Part shown: positions 46,244 through 56,260 of the stretch, piece by piece | How the letters are laid out: each line of letters starts with the position of its first letter | Position numbering within the stretch: position 1 is the first letter of the stretch | From: Bog-756 sp963734395 | Lineage (GTDB): Bacteria; Actinomycetota; Acidimicrobiia; Acidimicrobiales; RAAP-2 | Assembly: GCA_963734395.1 (NCBI GenBank) | Contig: CAVTGY010000004.1 | Span: 1-64,000 of the forward strand | Length of the DNA stretch: 64,000 bases | Direction of reading: 5' to 3' | The notes under the pieces: model-generated | What the model was told of the DNA's origin: nothing | Seen by the model: the letters and a program-made list of their open reading frames with translations, nothing else | The model's database searches: none | Translations under genes and position numbers: made by a program

Positions 46244-47758
46244 ATGAAGAAGAAGCAATCGCTGTGGGTCAGCCTGCTCTCCATCGTCGCCATCGCAGTG
46301 ATTGCCCTTTGTGCCACCCTCGCCGCCGGCTGGTCACCGAAACTGGGCCTCGACCTCGACGGGGGGCTGGCCGTGGTCTACCAGACCCACACCCCGGTCA
46401 ATGCGACCGAGCTCGGCACCATCGTGACCATCCTCAACAACCGGGTCAACACCGGCACCAGTGGGGCCACGGTGGAGAGCCAGGGAAACAACCAGATATC
46501 CGTGTCGATCCCCGGCGAGAAGAACTCGCAACAGATCCTCAATACCCTCGGCAACACCGGCCAGCTCTTCTTCCGACCGGCGCTCTGTTACGGCGCCCCC
46601 TACCATCTGGCCAAGGGTCAGACCCCTGCCGCGGGGCCGTTGCCGACCTCCTGTGCCTCCGCCTCGGCCCTGACCGCCGCCAACCTCAAGGTGGACACCA
46701 GCAGCGGCCAGGCGACCGCAACTCCCCCGATCGATCCGCAGTTCGCGACCTACCCGACCACCAGTGCCGACAACGATGCCAAGAACTCGGTGGTCATCTT
46801 GCCCGGCACCGGTGCCGCCCAGGTCAACGCACGCTACGTGCTCGGCCCGGCCGGCCTTTCGGGCACCGGCGTGCATTCGGCGGTGGCCCAGCTCCAGACC
46901 GGCCAGTGGGTGGTCAACATGGCGCTCAATTCGGCGGGCAGCCAAGCCTGGGACACCCTGGCCCAGGCGCAGTTCCACGCCATCATCGCCATCGACCTCG
47001 ACGGGACCGTGATCAGCGCCCCGATCACCCAGCCGTCGTCGACCACCCCCAGCAGCTTCGGGGGCCAGGTCCAGATCTCCGGCAATTTCAGTCAGACCGA
47101 AGCCCAGAACCTGGCCGCCGACCTCAACTTCGGAGCGTTGCCGGTCAAGCTCGACCGTCTCACCGTGCAGACCGTTTCGCCGACCCTGGGTAAATCCTCG
47201 CTGCAGGCCGGTCTTATCGCCGGATTGGCCGGCCTCTTCCTGGTCATGCTCTACACCATCTTCTACTACCGGCTGCTGGGCATCGTGGTGGTGGCCGGGC
47301 TGGCGGTGACCGGGGCGTTGCTCTGGTCGATCATCGCCTTCATGGGTCAGGCCCTCAATACCACCATCGACCTGGCCGGCGTGATCGGCATCATCGTGTC
47401 GATCGGGATCACCGTCGACTCCTACATCGTCTACTTCGAACGCCTCAAGGACGAGGCCCGAGCCGGACGTACCGTCCGTACCAGCGTGGACCGGGGATTC
47501 GCCAGCGCCTTCCGCACCGTGCTGGCCGCCGACGCCGTCTCCCTGCTGGGCGCGGCCATCCTCTACTTCATCTCCATCGGTCCGGTGCGCGGGTTTGCTC
47601 TGTTCTTGGGGATCTCCACCATGCTCGACGTGGTGGTGACCTTCTTCTTCACCCGACCCTTCGTCATCCTGCTGGGACGGAGCCGTGGAGCCACGGAGGC
47701 CAAGGGCGTGGGAGTGGCCAGTGGGCTGGGGATCAAGACGGAGTTGGTGCCGGCATGA
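46244..47758 (+). CDS. secD: Protein translocase subunit SecD
   Basis: A 504-residue subunit with six predicted membrane helices: one at the N-terminus (SLLSIVAIAVIALCATLAAG) and five in the C-terminal third, ending in VVVTFFFTRPFVILLGR. The D1 block LGLDLDGGLAVVYQT, the D4-type LNFGALPVKLDRLTVQTVSP and the GIIVSIGITVDSYIVYFERL segment (resistance-nodulation-type proton path) are intact. It pulls secreted proteins from SecYEG using the proton gradient. It overlaps secF by ATGA. It is shorter than the mycobacterial SecD but complete. Confidence 0.95.
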   Translation: MKKKQSLWVSLLSIVAIAVIALCATLAAGWSPKLGLDLDGGLAVVYQTHTPVNATELGTIVTILNNRVNTGTSGATVESQGNNQISVSIPGEKNSQQILNTLGNTGQLFFRPALCYGAPYHLAKGQTPAAGPLPTSCASASALTAANLKVDTSSGQATATPPIDPQFATYPTTSADNDAKNSVVILPGTGAAQVNARYVLGPAGLSGTGVHSAVAQLQTGQWVVNMALNSAGSQAWDTLAQAQFHAIIAIDLDGTVISAPITQPSSTTPSSFGGQVQISGNFSQTEAQNLAADLNFGALPVKLDRLTVQTVSPTLGKSSLQAGLIAGLAGLFLVMLYTIFYYRLLGIVVVAGLAVTGALLWSIIAFMGQALNTTIDLAGVIGIIVSIGITVDSYIVYFERLKDEARAGRTVRTSVDRGFASAFRTVLAADAVSLLGAAILYFISIGPVRGFALFLGISTMLDVVVTFFFTRPFVILLGRSRGATEAKGVGVASGLGIKTELVPA

Positions 47759-49202
47759 CCCCGCCGAGGAAGTCCGCTGACAACCATCGGGTGCCCGGGG
47801 AGGAGGCCGAGGAGGCGGTCGCCGAGCTCGAGGAGGCATTCGAGGACGAGCTCGAGTTCGCAGAGGCGGAGCGGGAGGCAGAAGAGACCGGGACCAAGCG
47901 ACCCAATGCGTTCCTCCGGCTCTACCGGGGCCAGACCTCGTTCGACTTCATCGGCAACCGCAAGTGGTGGTTCGGGGTCTCCGCGTTGATCATCGTCCTC
48001 GGGATCATCTCCCTATCTACTCGGGGCCTCAACGAGGGCATCGATTTCAAGGGAGGCGAGTCCTGGCTGGTGAGCTCCCAGACCCTGACCGTGGCCCAGG
48101 CCACCGCCGCGGTCGAGGCGGCCGGGGTCAGCCAACCGACGGTGGTCCAACTCACCAACCAGCTCAACGGCCAGAAGCAGATCGAGGTGACCGCCGATCT
48201 CAACTCGGAGTCTGCTGCCCAACGCAACACCACCGAGAACAACGCGCAGGATGCGTTGGCCAAGGCCGCCGGCACCTCGCCCAACAACGTCAGCTTCAAC
48301 GAGGTCGGTTCGACCTGGGGCTCGGAGGTGACCAGGAAGGCGATCGAGGCCCTCATCGTCTTCTTCATCGCGGTGACCGCCTACATCTCGTTGCGGTTCG
48401 AATTCAAGATGGCGGTTGCGGCCATCGTGGCCGTGGTGCACGACATCCTGATCGTGATCGGGATCTACTCACTGGGTGGGTTCCTGGTCACCCCGGACAC
48501 GGTGATCGCCGTGCTGACCGTGCTCGGCTATTCCCTCTACGACACCGTGGTGGTCTTCGACCGAATACGTGAGAACGCCAAGGGGCTCGGTGCCTCGGGG
48601 CGGATCACCTACTCGGACATGGTCAACCTGTCGATGAACCAGACCCTGGCCCGCTCCATCAATACGTCGTTGGTGGCGATCGTCCCGGTGCTGTCGGTAC
48701 TGGTGATCGGGGCCTACTTCCTGGGTGCCTCCACCTTGCAGAGCTTCGGACTCGCCCTGGTGATCGGTCTGACCAGTGGCGCCTACTCCTCCATCTTCAT
48801 CGCCTCGCCACTGCTCGCCCTGATGAAGGAGCGGGAGCCCCGGTACACCACCATCCGTCAACGGATCGATGCCCGCGGCGAGCGGGGCGCGGTGCTGACC
48901 CCGGCTGCCGCCGCCGCCATGGCCGGTGCCGCCGGGGGAAGCGGACGGGCCTCCAGCCGGGCCCGCACCCAGACCGCCGGGGTCATCCGCCCGGGAGCCG
49001 CCGCCTCGTCCCGTCGAGCCGGCACCAAAGCCTCCAAGACCGGGGCGGCCGGCGTCCGGACAGGCGGTGGGCGCCACCGCGTCGAGCCACCTCGGGGGCC
49101 GATCGCGCTTCATCGGGCTCGACAAGACCAGGAGGGAACCGCCCGCCGCCCCGCCCGCGCAAGGGGAAGGGCGGCAAGGGCGGCAAGGGCAAGCGCCGCT
49201 GA
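47755..49202 (+). CDS. secF: Protein translocase subunit SecF, one frameshift near the end
   Basis: A SecF of about 480 residues with a charged N-terminal extension (acidic, residues 15-45). GIDFKGGESWLVSSQTLTVA, IEALIVFFIAVTAYISLRFE, VHDILIVIGIYSLGGFLVTP and YDTVVVFDRIRENAKG (proton-path motifs) and SMNQTLARSINTSLVAIVPV follow. The basic C-terminal tail reads through into the rel gene in frame 1, but the third frame gives a natural end RPPPRPRKGKGGKGGKGKRR and TGA at 49200-49202. An indel near 49060 is therefore inferred, making the apparent SecF-RelA fusion an artefact. Confidence 0.88.
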
Positions 49203-49242
49203 GAGGTACCGGTACGGCGGTTTCGCCAGGTACCGTGTAGTC

Positions 49243-51732
49243 ATGGCTCTGGCCACACCAGTCCCGGCCGAGGGGACGGCGGTTCCGGTCGACGTGGAGG
49301 TCGCCGGCTCCTCGCTGCCGGCAGCCGAGGCCGCGCTTCTGGTGCCGGTCCTCCAGTCGTTCCTGCGCCGCCATCCCGGTGAGGACACCTCGCTCATCGT
49401 GCGAGCGGCGGAGGTGGCCACCGTCGCCCACGCCGGACAGCTCCGCCGTTCGGGCGAGCCCTACATCACCCATCCGATCGCGGTGGCGGGGATCGTGGCC
49501 GACCTGGGCCTCGACTCCCAGACGGTGGCCGCCGCCCTGCTCCACGACGCGGTGGAGGACACCGGAGTCACCACCGAGGCCATCGATCGGGACTTCGGCC
49601 CCGCGGTCGCGCTCATCGTCGACGGTGTCACCAAGCTGGATCGGCTGCAGTTCGACTCGAAGGAGGCCCAACAGGCGGCCACCGTGCGCAAGATGCTGGT
49701 GGCCATGGCCAACGACTGGCGGGTGCTGATCATCAAGCTCGGCGACCGCCTCCACAACATGCGGACCCTGTCGGTGATGCCCGAGTGGAAGCAGCGCCGG
49801 ACCGCGCAGGAGACCCTGGACATCTATGCCCCGCTCGCTCATCGGCTTGGCATCCAGGAAGTCAAGTGGCAGCTGGAAGACCTGGCGTTTGCCACCCTTC
49901 ACCCCAAACGGTACGCGGAGATCGAGCAGATGGTGGCCAGCCGTGCACCATTGCGGGACGAACTGTTGGCCCGTGTTCTGGTGGCGGTGCGGGAGCGGTT
50001 GGCCGCGTCGGGGCTGACGGCCGAGGTGACCGGCCGTCCGAAACACCTGTGGAGCATCTACGAGAAGATGGTGGTGAGGGGCAAGGAGTTCGACGACCTC
50101 TACGACCTGGTGGGGATTCGGGTCATCGTCGAGTCGGAGAAGGACTGCTGGGCGGCACTCGGGTCGATTCATGCCATCTGGCCGCCGGTGCAAGGGCGGT
50201 TCAAGGACTACATCAATTCGCCGAAATTCAATCTCTACCAGTCCCTGCACACAACGGTCATCGGCCTGGACGGCGATCCGATCGAGGTGCAGGTACGAAC
50301 CCACGAGATGCACCGGCGTGCCGAATACGGCATCGCCGCCCACTGGGGCTACAAGGAGAGCCCGGTCCGGCAGGACCGGGCGGCTGGAGCCGGCAGAGGG
50401 GCCAAGGAGTCCGGGGCGGCCACCAGGGGCAAAGGAGACAGGGCGGCGCGCAAGGACGGGAGCCTCAAATCGCCGCCGCCCGATGGCGGGAAGCCGGAGA
50501 GCGGCAAAAAAGGATCGACGGCGTCCGCCGCCCGCGCCGAGTTGTCCGAGCGCGATCGTCGGGCCGAGCGCCAAGCCCTGGCCAAGGAGACGTCGTCGAC
50601 CACTGCCGAAGTCGAGTGGATGCAGCGGATCGTCGACTTCCAGAACGAGACCACCGACCCCATCGAGTTCCTCGAAGCCCTCAAGCTCGACCTCGAAGAA
50701 GACGAGGTCTACGTCTTCACCCCCAAGGGCAAGGTCATCGCCCTTTGCGCCAACGCCACCCCAGTCGACTTCGCCTACTCCATCCACACCGAGGTCGGTC
50801 ATCGCTGCATCGGGGCCAAGGTCAACGGGCGCCTGGTCCCTCTCGACACCAAGCTCAACTCGGCGGACACCGTCGAGATCTTCACCTCAAAGGCGCTGAC
50901 CGCCGGTCCATCCCGTGACTGGCTGAGCATGGTGGCGTCCTCGAGGGCCCGGACCAAGATCCGCCAGTGGTTCTCACGGGAGCGCCGCGAGGACGCCATC
51001 GAGCTCGGCCGGGAGGAGTTGGGCAAAGAGCTGCGCCGGGAGGGGCTCCCGGTGCAGAAGCTGGCCTCGGAACACTCGTTGGCCAATCTGGCGACCACCA
51101 TGAATTACGCGGACCTCGATGCGCTGCACGCCGCCATCGGCGACAATCGGATCTCGGCCCGGGCGGTGGCCCAGCGGGTTCTTCGGGACCTGCGGGGCGG
51201 CATCTATGAGGAACAGCTCCCGGTCACCGCTCGCCAGCAGCCGACGGCCGCCCGGCCCGGGCGTGGATCGGCGGTGGGCGTGTACGTCGAGGGTCTCGAC
51301 GACCTCATGGTCCGTCTGTCCCGGTGCTGTACTCCGGTTCCGGGGGACGAAATCGTCGGGTTCGTGACCCGGGGCCGGGGGGTGTCGGTCCACCGGGCCG
51401 ACTGTGCCAACGCCGCCTCATTGGCCAGCCGATCTCGCGAACGGCTCATCGAGGTGGAATGGGACCACCGATCCTCCGGTGTGTTCGTCGCCACCATCGA
51501 GGTGGTGGCCATCGACCGGTCGCGGCTGCTCACCGACGTCACCAAGGTGGTCTCCGAGCATCATCTCAACATCGTCAGCGCCAACACCCAGACCGATCAG
51601 GACCGGATCAGCCGGATGCGGTTCGACGTGGAGCTGGCCGATCCGGCCCATCTGGAGTCGGTGCTCAACCTGATCCGCCATCTCGACGCGGTCTACGACG
51701 TCTATCGCATCCTCCCCGGCAAGAAGGACTGA
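49243..51732 (+). CDS. rel: Bifunctional (p)ppGpp synthetase/hydrolase Rel
   Basis: A 829-residue RelA/SpoT homologue. The hydrolase HD pair is LLHDAVEDTGV (residues 99-109), with RRSGEPYITHPIAVAGIVAD before it. The synthetase has FDDLYDLVGIRVIVES and GRFKDYINSPKFNLYQSLHT, TGS near 490-545 and a C-terminal ACT domain (VVAIDRSRLLTDVTKVVSEH). Both sites look intact. A Lys/Gly/Ala-rich insert of about 80 residues (roughly 372-454) lies between synthetase and TGS, where relatives have about 20. Start ATG 49243. It controls the stringent response. Confidence 0.93.
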   Translation: MALATPVPAEGTAVPVDVEVAGSSLPAAEAALLVPVLQSFLRRHPGEDTSLIVRAAEVATVAHAGQLRRSGEPYITHPIAVAGIVADLGLDSQTVAAALLHDAVEDTGVTTEAIDRDFGPAVALIVDGVTKLDRLQFDSKEAQQAATVRKMLVAMANDWRVLIIKLGDRLHNMRTLSVMPEWKQRRTAQETLDIYAPLAHRLGIQEVKWQLEDLAFATLHPKRYAEIEQMVASRAPLRDELLARVLVAVRERLAASGLTAEVTGRPKHLWSIYEKMVVRGKEFDDLYDLVGIRVIVESEKDCWAALGSIHAIWPPVQGRFKDYINSPKFNLYQSLHTTVIGLDGDPIEVQVRTHEMHRRAEYGIAAHWGYKESPVRQDRAAGAGRGAKESGAATRGKGDRAARKDGSLKSPPPDGGKPESGKKGSTASAARAELSERDRRAERQALAKETSSTTAEVEWMQRIVDFQNETTDPIEFLEALKLDLEEDEVYVFTPKGKVIALCANATPVDFAYSIHTEVGHRCIGAKVNGRLVPLDTKLNSADTVEIFTSKALTAGPSRDWLSMVASSRARTKIRQWFSRERREDAIELGREELGKELRREGLPVQKLASEHSLANLATTMNYADLDALHAAIGDNRISARAVAQRVLRDLRGGIYEEQLPVTARQQPTAARPGRGSAVGVYVEGLDDLMVRLSRCCTPVPGDEIVGFVTRGRGVSVHRADCANAASLASRSRERLIEVEWDHRSSGVFVATIEVVAIDRSRLLTDVTKVVSEHHLNIVSANTQTDQDRISRMRFDVELADPAHLESVLNLIRHLDAVYDVYRILPGKKD

Positions 51733-51740
51733 GCCCCCGG

Positions 51741-53053
51741 TGGGCGATGAAACCATGGTGGCGCGCGCCCCGGCGGGAACCCACGACGTGCTGTGGCCGG
51801 AGTCGACCCGGTGGGAGTCGCTTGCTGGCCGCCTTCGCCGGCCAGGTCGAGGCGGCCGGGTACGGACTGGCCCACACCCCGATATTCGAGGACGTGCGGG
51901 TGTTCAAAAGGGGCATCGGCGAGGACAGCGACGTGGTGGGCAAGGAGATGTACGAGTTCGAGGATCGCGGCGGCCGGGCCATGGCCCTCCGACCCGAAGG
52001 GACGGCTTCGGTGGTCCGCGCCTTCGTCCAACACCGGCCACCGGTGCCGTGGAAGGCCTGGTACGTCACCCCCGCATTCCGCTACGAGCGCCCCCAACGT
52101 GGACGTTACCGACAGCACCATCAGTTGGGGGTCGAGGTACTCGGTATCACCGACGCCGATCTCGACGTGGAGGTGGTCTCGCTGGCCGACCGGTTCTTCC
52201 GGTCGCTGGGACTGGCATCGTTCGACCTGGCACTCAATTCGATGGGCGACGATGCGTGCCGTCCGGTCTATCTCGGAGATCCTCTCGGCCTTCCTGGCAG
52301 AGCACCGGGATGAGCTGTGCCCCGAGCACCGGGGGAGGCTCGAGGCCAACCCCCTCCGCTGCCTCGACTGCAAGCGCGAGGAATGTCGTGCTGCGACCGT
52401 CGGTGCTCCCCACCTGGTGGACCACCTGTGCGAACCCTGCCGGCTGCATCTGGCCCGGGTGTGCGATGGTCTGGATGCGCTGGGTGTGCCCTACTCCTTC
52501 GACCACCGTCTGGTGCGTGGGTTCGACTACTACACCCGGACCACCTTCGAGTTCTCGTCGACCGCGCTGGCCTCGGCCCAGAACGGGATCGGCGGAGGGG
52601 GCCGCTATGACCGACTGGTGGAGATGCTCGGAGGTCCGCCGACTCCGGGCATCGGCTTCGGAATCGGCATCGAGCGCCTGCTCCTGGCCTGTGACGCCGA
52701 AGGGGTCTATGCGGTAGCTCCCGCGGCGTTGGATGCGTTCGTGGTGGACGTGGCCGGCGGGGAGTGGGCCCGGGACATCACCGCCGAGCTCCGTGCCGCC
52801 GGCCTGCGGGCTGACCGCGCCTTCGAAGGACGATCGATGAAGTCCCAGCTCAGGTCCGCCGACCGTTCGGGGGCCCTGGTGGCCCTGATCATCGGGCCCG
52901 ACGAGAAGAGCGGGGGTACGGTGTCGATGCGACCACTGCGGAGCACAGGAGACCAACGCAGCCTGTCCGCGCTCCGAGGTGGTCGACGCGGTGTGGGAGC
53001 AGACCGGCCGCGACAGGACGCCTCCCCCTCCTAGGGTGTCCCCGTCCCCGTGA
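51741..53053 (+). CDS. hisS: Histidyl-tRNA synthetase, three frameshifts
   Basis: A class II synthetase of about 430 residues. The N-terminus PAGTHDVLWPESTRWE shifts near 51818 to LLAAFAGQVEAAGYGLAHTP. Motif 2 (WYVTPAFRYERPQRGRYRQH then QLGVEVLG), a shift near 52277, HisA motifs (RLVRGFDYYTRTTFEFSS, GGGGRYDRLVEML) and motif 3 (GIGFGIGIERLLLACD) follow, then the anticodon domain. A third shift near 52945 leads to SEVVDAVWEQTGRDR and a TGA at 53051-53053. It is essential, so the shifts are probably errors. Confidence 0.9.
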
Positions 53054-53081
53054 TCGGGTCGTGCACCCGAAAGGACCAGCA

Positions 53082-54863
53082 GTGACCATTCCGCCGTCGT
53101 CGAAGGAAGCAACCTCGCTGCGCACCCGGATGTGCGGGACGCTGCGGGCCTCGGATGTCGGGTCCACGGTCACCGTGTGCGGCTGGGTGGCCAAGCGCCG
53201 CGAGCACGGCGAGCACCTGGCATTCATCGATGTGCGCGACCACACCGGAATCGTGCAGTGCGTGATCCCCGGTACCGTCGATGTGCGGAGCGAATACGTC
53301 ATCGCCGTCGAGGGCCGGGTGCGCCTGCGACCGGAGGGCACCGTCAATCCCGACTTGGCCACCGGCCAGGTCGAGATCAGCGAATGCACGGTGACCGTGC
53401 TCAATGCCGCCGACCCCCCGCCCCTGGCGGTCGACGACCGGGTCGAGGTCGACGAGTCGCTGCGGTTGAAGTACCGCTACGTGGATCTGCGCCGGCCTCG
53501 GATGCAGGCCAATCTCCGGCTGCGGGCCACCGTGAACCGTGCCCTGCGGGCGGCCATGGACCGACAGGGATTCGTGGAGGTGGAGACACCCTTGCTGTGG
53601 TCGCCCACCCCCGAGGGGGCCCGTGAGTTCACCGTGCCCAGCCGGCTGAGCCCGGGATCCTGCTACGTCCTGCCCCAGAGTCCCCAGTTGGCCAAGCAGT
53701 TGCTGATGGTCGCCGGTGTGGATCGGTACTACCAGGTGGCGCGGTGCCTGCGCGACGAGGACCTGCGGGCTGATCGACAGTTCGAGTTCTCCCAGCTCGA
53801 CCTGGAGGCCTCCTTCGTCAGCCAGGAGGACGTGCTCGAGTTCGTGTCGGTGGCCGTGCTCGACGCGGCCGAGGCGGTCACCGGGGAGCGTCCCCGGGAT
53901 ATCCCGACCATCACCTGGAGCGATGCCATCGACCGTTTCGGATCGGACAAGCCCGACCTCCGGTTCGGCATGGAGCTGGTCGATCTGTCGGCGGTGTTCG
54001 AGACGGACAGAGGTCAAGGCCTTCGGGGCTCCCTGCGTGAAGGCCATCGTGTGCGAGGGCGGTGCCGCGTTCAGTCGCTCCCGGCTGGACGCCTCACCGA
54101 TCGGGCCCGCCAGCTGGGCGCCAAGGGACTGGCCTGGTTCCGGGTGGCACCGGGCGAGAACGTCGAGGGGGACGGTCCGTCGCTCACCCTCGACTCACCG
54201 CTCGATCGGTTCCTCTCCGACACCGAGCGCAGCGGGCTGCTGGATGCCACCGGAGCGGAGGCCGGCGATCTGATCCTGGTGGTGGCCGACGAGTACCGGC
54301 TGGTGTGCTCGGTCCTCGGGCAGTTGCGGGTGGAGCTCGGAGGTCGTCCGGTCGGCGAGGGAGACGCCCGTTACGTGTGGGTGGTCGAGTTCCCCATGTT
54401 CGACGGGGTGGACGAGAACGGTAACCCGGCGGCGGCCCACCATCCCTTCACCATGCCCCACCCCGACGATCTCGAACGGCTCGAGTCCGACCCGGCTTCG
54501 GTGCGCGCCCAAGCCTACGACCTGGTGCTCAACGGGTGGGAGTTGGGTTCGGGCAGCGTGCGAATCCACCGGGCCGACATCCAGAGCCGGGTGTTCGCGG
54601 TGTTGGGCATCACCGACGAGGAGGCCCAGTCTCGCTTCGGGTTCCTGCTCGGCGCCTTCCGTTACGGCGCCCCGCCCCATGCCGGGTTCGCGGTGGGCAT
54701 CGACCGGCTGGTCGCGGTATTCGCCGGGGAGGACAGCATCCGTGAGGTGATCGCCTTCCCCAAGACGCAGTCGGGGCAGGACCCGATGACCGGCGCACCC
54801 AAGCCACCGGCTCCCAGGGTGTTCGCCGACCTCGGTCTGCAGCCCATCCCCCCCAAGGCCTGA
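53082..54863 (+). CDS. aspS: Aspartyl-tRNA synthetase, compensated frameshift pair
   Basis: A synthetase of about 593 residues: N-terminal OB fold (VTVCGWVAKRREHGEHLAFI), the class II core with motif 2 (RYYQVARCLRDEDLRADRQF then EFSQLDLE) and motif 3 (GAFRYGAPPHAGFAVGIDRL). The reading frame stays open, but between about 54008 and 54095 the homology lies in another frame (EVKAFGAPCVKAIVCEGGAA then FSRSRLD). Two opposite indels have garbled about 30 residues without a stop. GTG 53082 has AAAGGA six bases upstream. It charges tRNA-Asp, possibly also tRNA-Asn. Confidence 0.9.
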   Translation: MTIPPSSKEATSLRTRMCGTLRASDVGSTVTVCGWVAKRREHGEHLAFIDVRDHTGIVQCVIPGTVDVRSEYVIAVEGRVRLRPEGTVNPDLATGQVEISECTVTVLNAADPPPLAVDDRVEVDESLRLKYRYVDLRRPRMQANLRLRATVNRALRAAMDRQGFVEVETPLLWSPTPEGAREFTVPSRLSPGSCYVLPQSPQLAKQLLMVAGVDRYYQVARCLRDEDLRADRQFEFSQLDLEASFVSQEDVLEFVSVAVLDAAEAVTGERPRDIPTITWSDAIDRFGSDKPDLRFGMELVDLSAVFETDRGQGLRGSLREGHRVRGRCRVQSLPAGRLTDRARQLGAKGLAWFRVAPGENVEGDGPSLTLDSPLDRFLSDTERSGLLDATGAEAGDLILVVADEYRLVCSVLGQLRVELGGRPVGEGDARYVWVVEFPMFDGVDENGNPAAAHHPFTMPHPDDLERLESDPASVRAQAYDLVLNGWELGSGSVRIHRADIQSRVFAVLGITDEEAQSRFGFLLGAFRYGAPPHAGFAVGIDRLVAVFAGEDSIREVIAFPKTQSGQDPMTGAPKPPAPRVFADLGLQPIPPKA

Positions 54864-54871
54864 TCGAACAC

Positions 54872-56260
54872 GGTGGCCGCGGAAGACCTCTTCTCGGACC
54901 GGGCCGAACAACGCTGACGGCCGGCGCTCCGCTGGCGGCCCGTCTGCGTCCCCGCACGCTGGACGAGGTCATCGGCCAGCAGCACCTGGTCGGTCCGCGG
55001 CGCCCCGCTGCGGGCGCTGATCGAGTCCGACCGGCTCACGTCGGCCATCCTGTGGGGTCCGCCCGGCACCGGCAAGACCACACTGGCCACGGTGGTGGCC
55101 ACCGCCACGGCCAAACGATTCGTCCCGATGTCGGCGGTCAGTGCCGGGGTCAAGGACGTGCGGGAGGTGGTCGAGGGCGCTCGTCGGCTCCTCGGGGAGC
55201 AGGGAAGGGGACCATTCTCTTCCTCGACGAGGTCCATCGGTTCAACCGCTCCCAGCAGGACGCGCTGCTGCCCTCGGTGGAAGAGGGCCTGATCGTTCTC
55301 ATCGGCGCCACCACCGAGAACCCCTTCTTCGAAGTCAACGCGCCCTTGTTGTCACGGTCGACGCTGTGGCGACTGGAACCGCTCTCCCTCGACGAGTTGA
55401 GGGAAGTGGTGGATCGGGGGGTGGACGCCGAGGGGACCACGGCCGAACCGGACGCGGTCGAGGCGCTGATCGGCATGGCCGATGGGGACGCCCGGGCCGT
55501 GCTGACCACGTTGGAGGTGGCCATCGCCCTGGCCGGCACCCGACCGGTGTCCCGTGACGACGTGGAGCGGGCCCGTCACTCCCGCCTGCACCACTATGGC
55601 GAGGACGACCACTACGACCAGGTCAGTGCCTTCATCAAGTCGATCCGTGGTTCCGACCCGGACGCCGGCCTGTACTGGCTGGCCCGGATGCTCGAATCGG
55701 GCGAGGACGCGCGTTTCGTGGCCCGCCGGCTGGTCATACTGGCCAGCGAGGACATCGGAGAGGCCGATCCGTTGGCGCTGGTGGTGGCCGACGCCGCCGC
55801 CCGGGCCGTCGAATTCGTGGGGCTTCCCGAGGCCCAGCTCAACTTGGCCCACGCCGTGGTGCACCTGGCCTGCGCACCCAAGTCGAACCGTGTGACCGTG
55901 GCCCTGGGTCGGGCCCGCAACGATGTGCGCAGCGGACCCCGCGGGGACGTGCCCGCCCACCTGCGGGACGCCCACTACCGGAGTGCGTCGTCGATCGGCC
56001 ATGGCGAGGGGTACGTCTACCCCCACGATCAGCCGGGAGCCTGGGTCGAGCAGGGGTACCGCCCCGAGGAGCTGGCCGGCAACCGCTACTACGAACCGAG
56101 CGACCGCGGGCACGAGGCGGTGGTGGCCGAACGACTACGACGATGGCGCCAGGAGCATGCGTCGGGCGCCGATCAATCCGACCCCGCTGACCATGAGCCG
56201 ACGGAGGTCTCACCCGGCGAGAGCACTTCGGAGCGACCAGAGGGCAGAATGAGCCGGTGA
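54872..56260 (+). CDS. rarA: Replication-associated recombination protein RarA (MgsA), three frameshifts
   Basis: An AAA+ ATPase of about 460 residues. MAAEDLFSDRAEQ begins at GTG 54872; after a shift near 54913 the core starts GAPLAARLRPRTLDEVIGQQ, and another shift near 54992 precedes ALIESDRLTSAILWGPPGTG (Walker A). A third shift near 55205 precedes Walker B GTILFLDEVHRFNRSQQDAL. The C-terminal half is intact (ATTENPFFEVNAPLLSRSTL, SEDIGEADPLALVVADAAAR). It acts at stalled replication forks. The last 40 residues are a polar extension. It overlaps the next gene by GTGA. Confidence 0.88.
   Translation, partial: GGRGRPLLGPGRTTLTAGAPLAARLRPRTLDEVIGQQHLVGPRRPAAGADRVRPAHVGHPVGSARHRQDHTGHGGGHRHGQTIRPDVGGQCRGQGRAGGGRGRSSAPRGAGKGTILFLDEVHRFNRSQQDALLPSVEEGLIVLIGATTENPFFEVNAPLLSRSTLWRLEPLSLDELREVVDRGVDAEGTTAEPDAVEALIGMADGDARAVLTTLEVAIALAGTRPVSRDDVERARHSRLHHYGEDDHYDQVSAFIKSIRGSDPDAGLYWLARMLESGEDARFVARRLVILASEDIGEADPLALVVADAAARAVEFVGLPEAQLNLAHAVVHLACAPKSNRVTVALGRARNDVRSGPRGDVPAHLRDAHYRSASSIGHGEGYVYPHDQPGAWVEQGYRPEELAGNRYYEPSDRGHEAVVAERLRRWRQEHASGADQSDPADHEPTEVSPGESTSERPEGRMSR

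Noticed and set aside
46334..47839. Long minus-strand reading frame opposite secD
   Set aside because: Composition and content are those of an antisense shadow; SecD on the plus strand is intact.
48469..50802. Long minus-strand reading frame opposite secF and rel
   Set aside because: No recognisable domain, and the plus strand encodes SecF and Rel.
47755..51732. A single SecF-RelA fusion protein
   Set aside because: A natural SecF stop at 49202 in another frame and a good ATG for Rel at 49243 make two genes far more likely.
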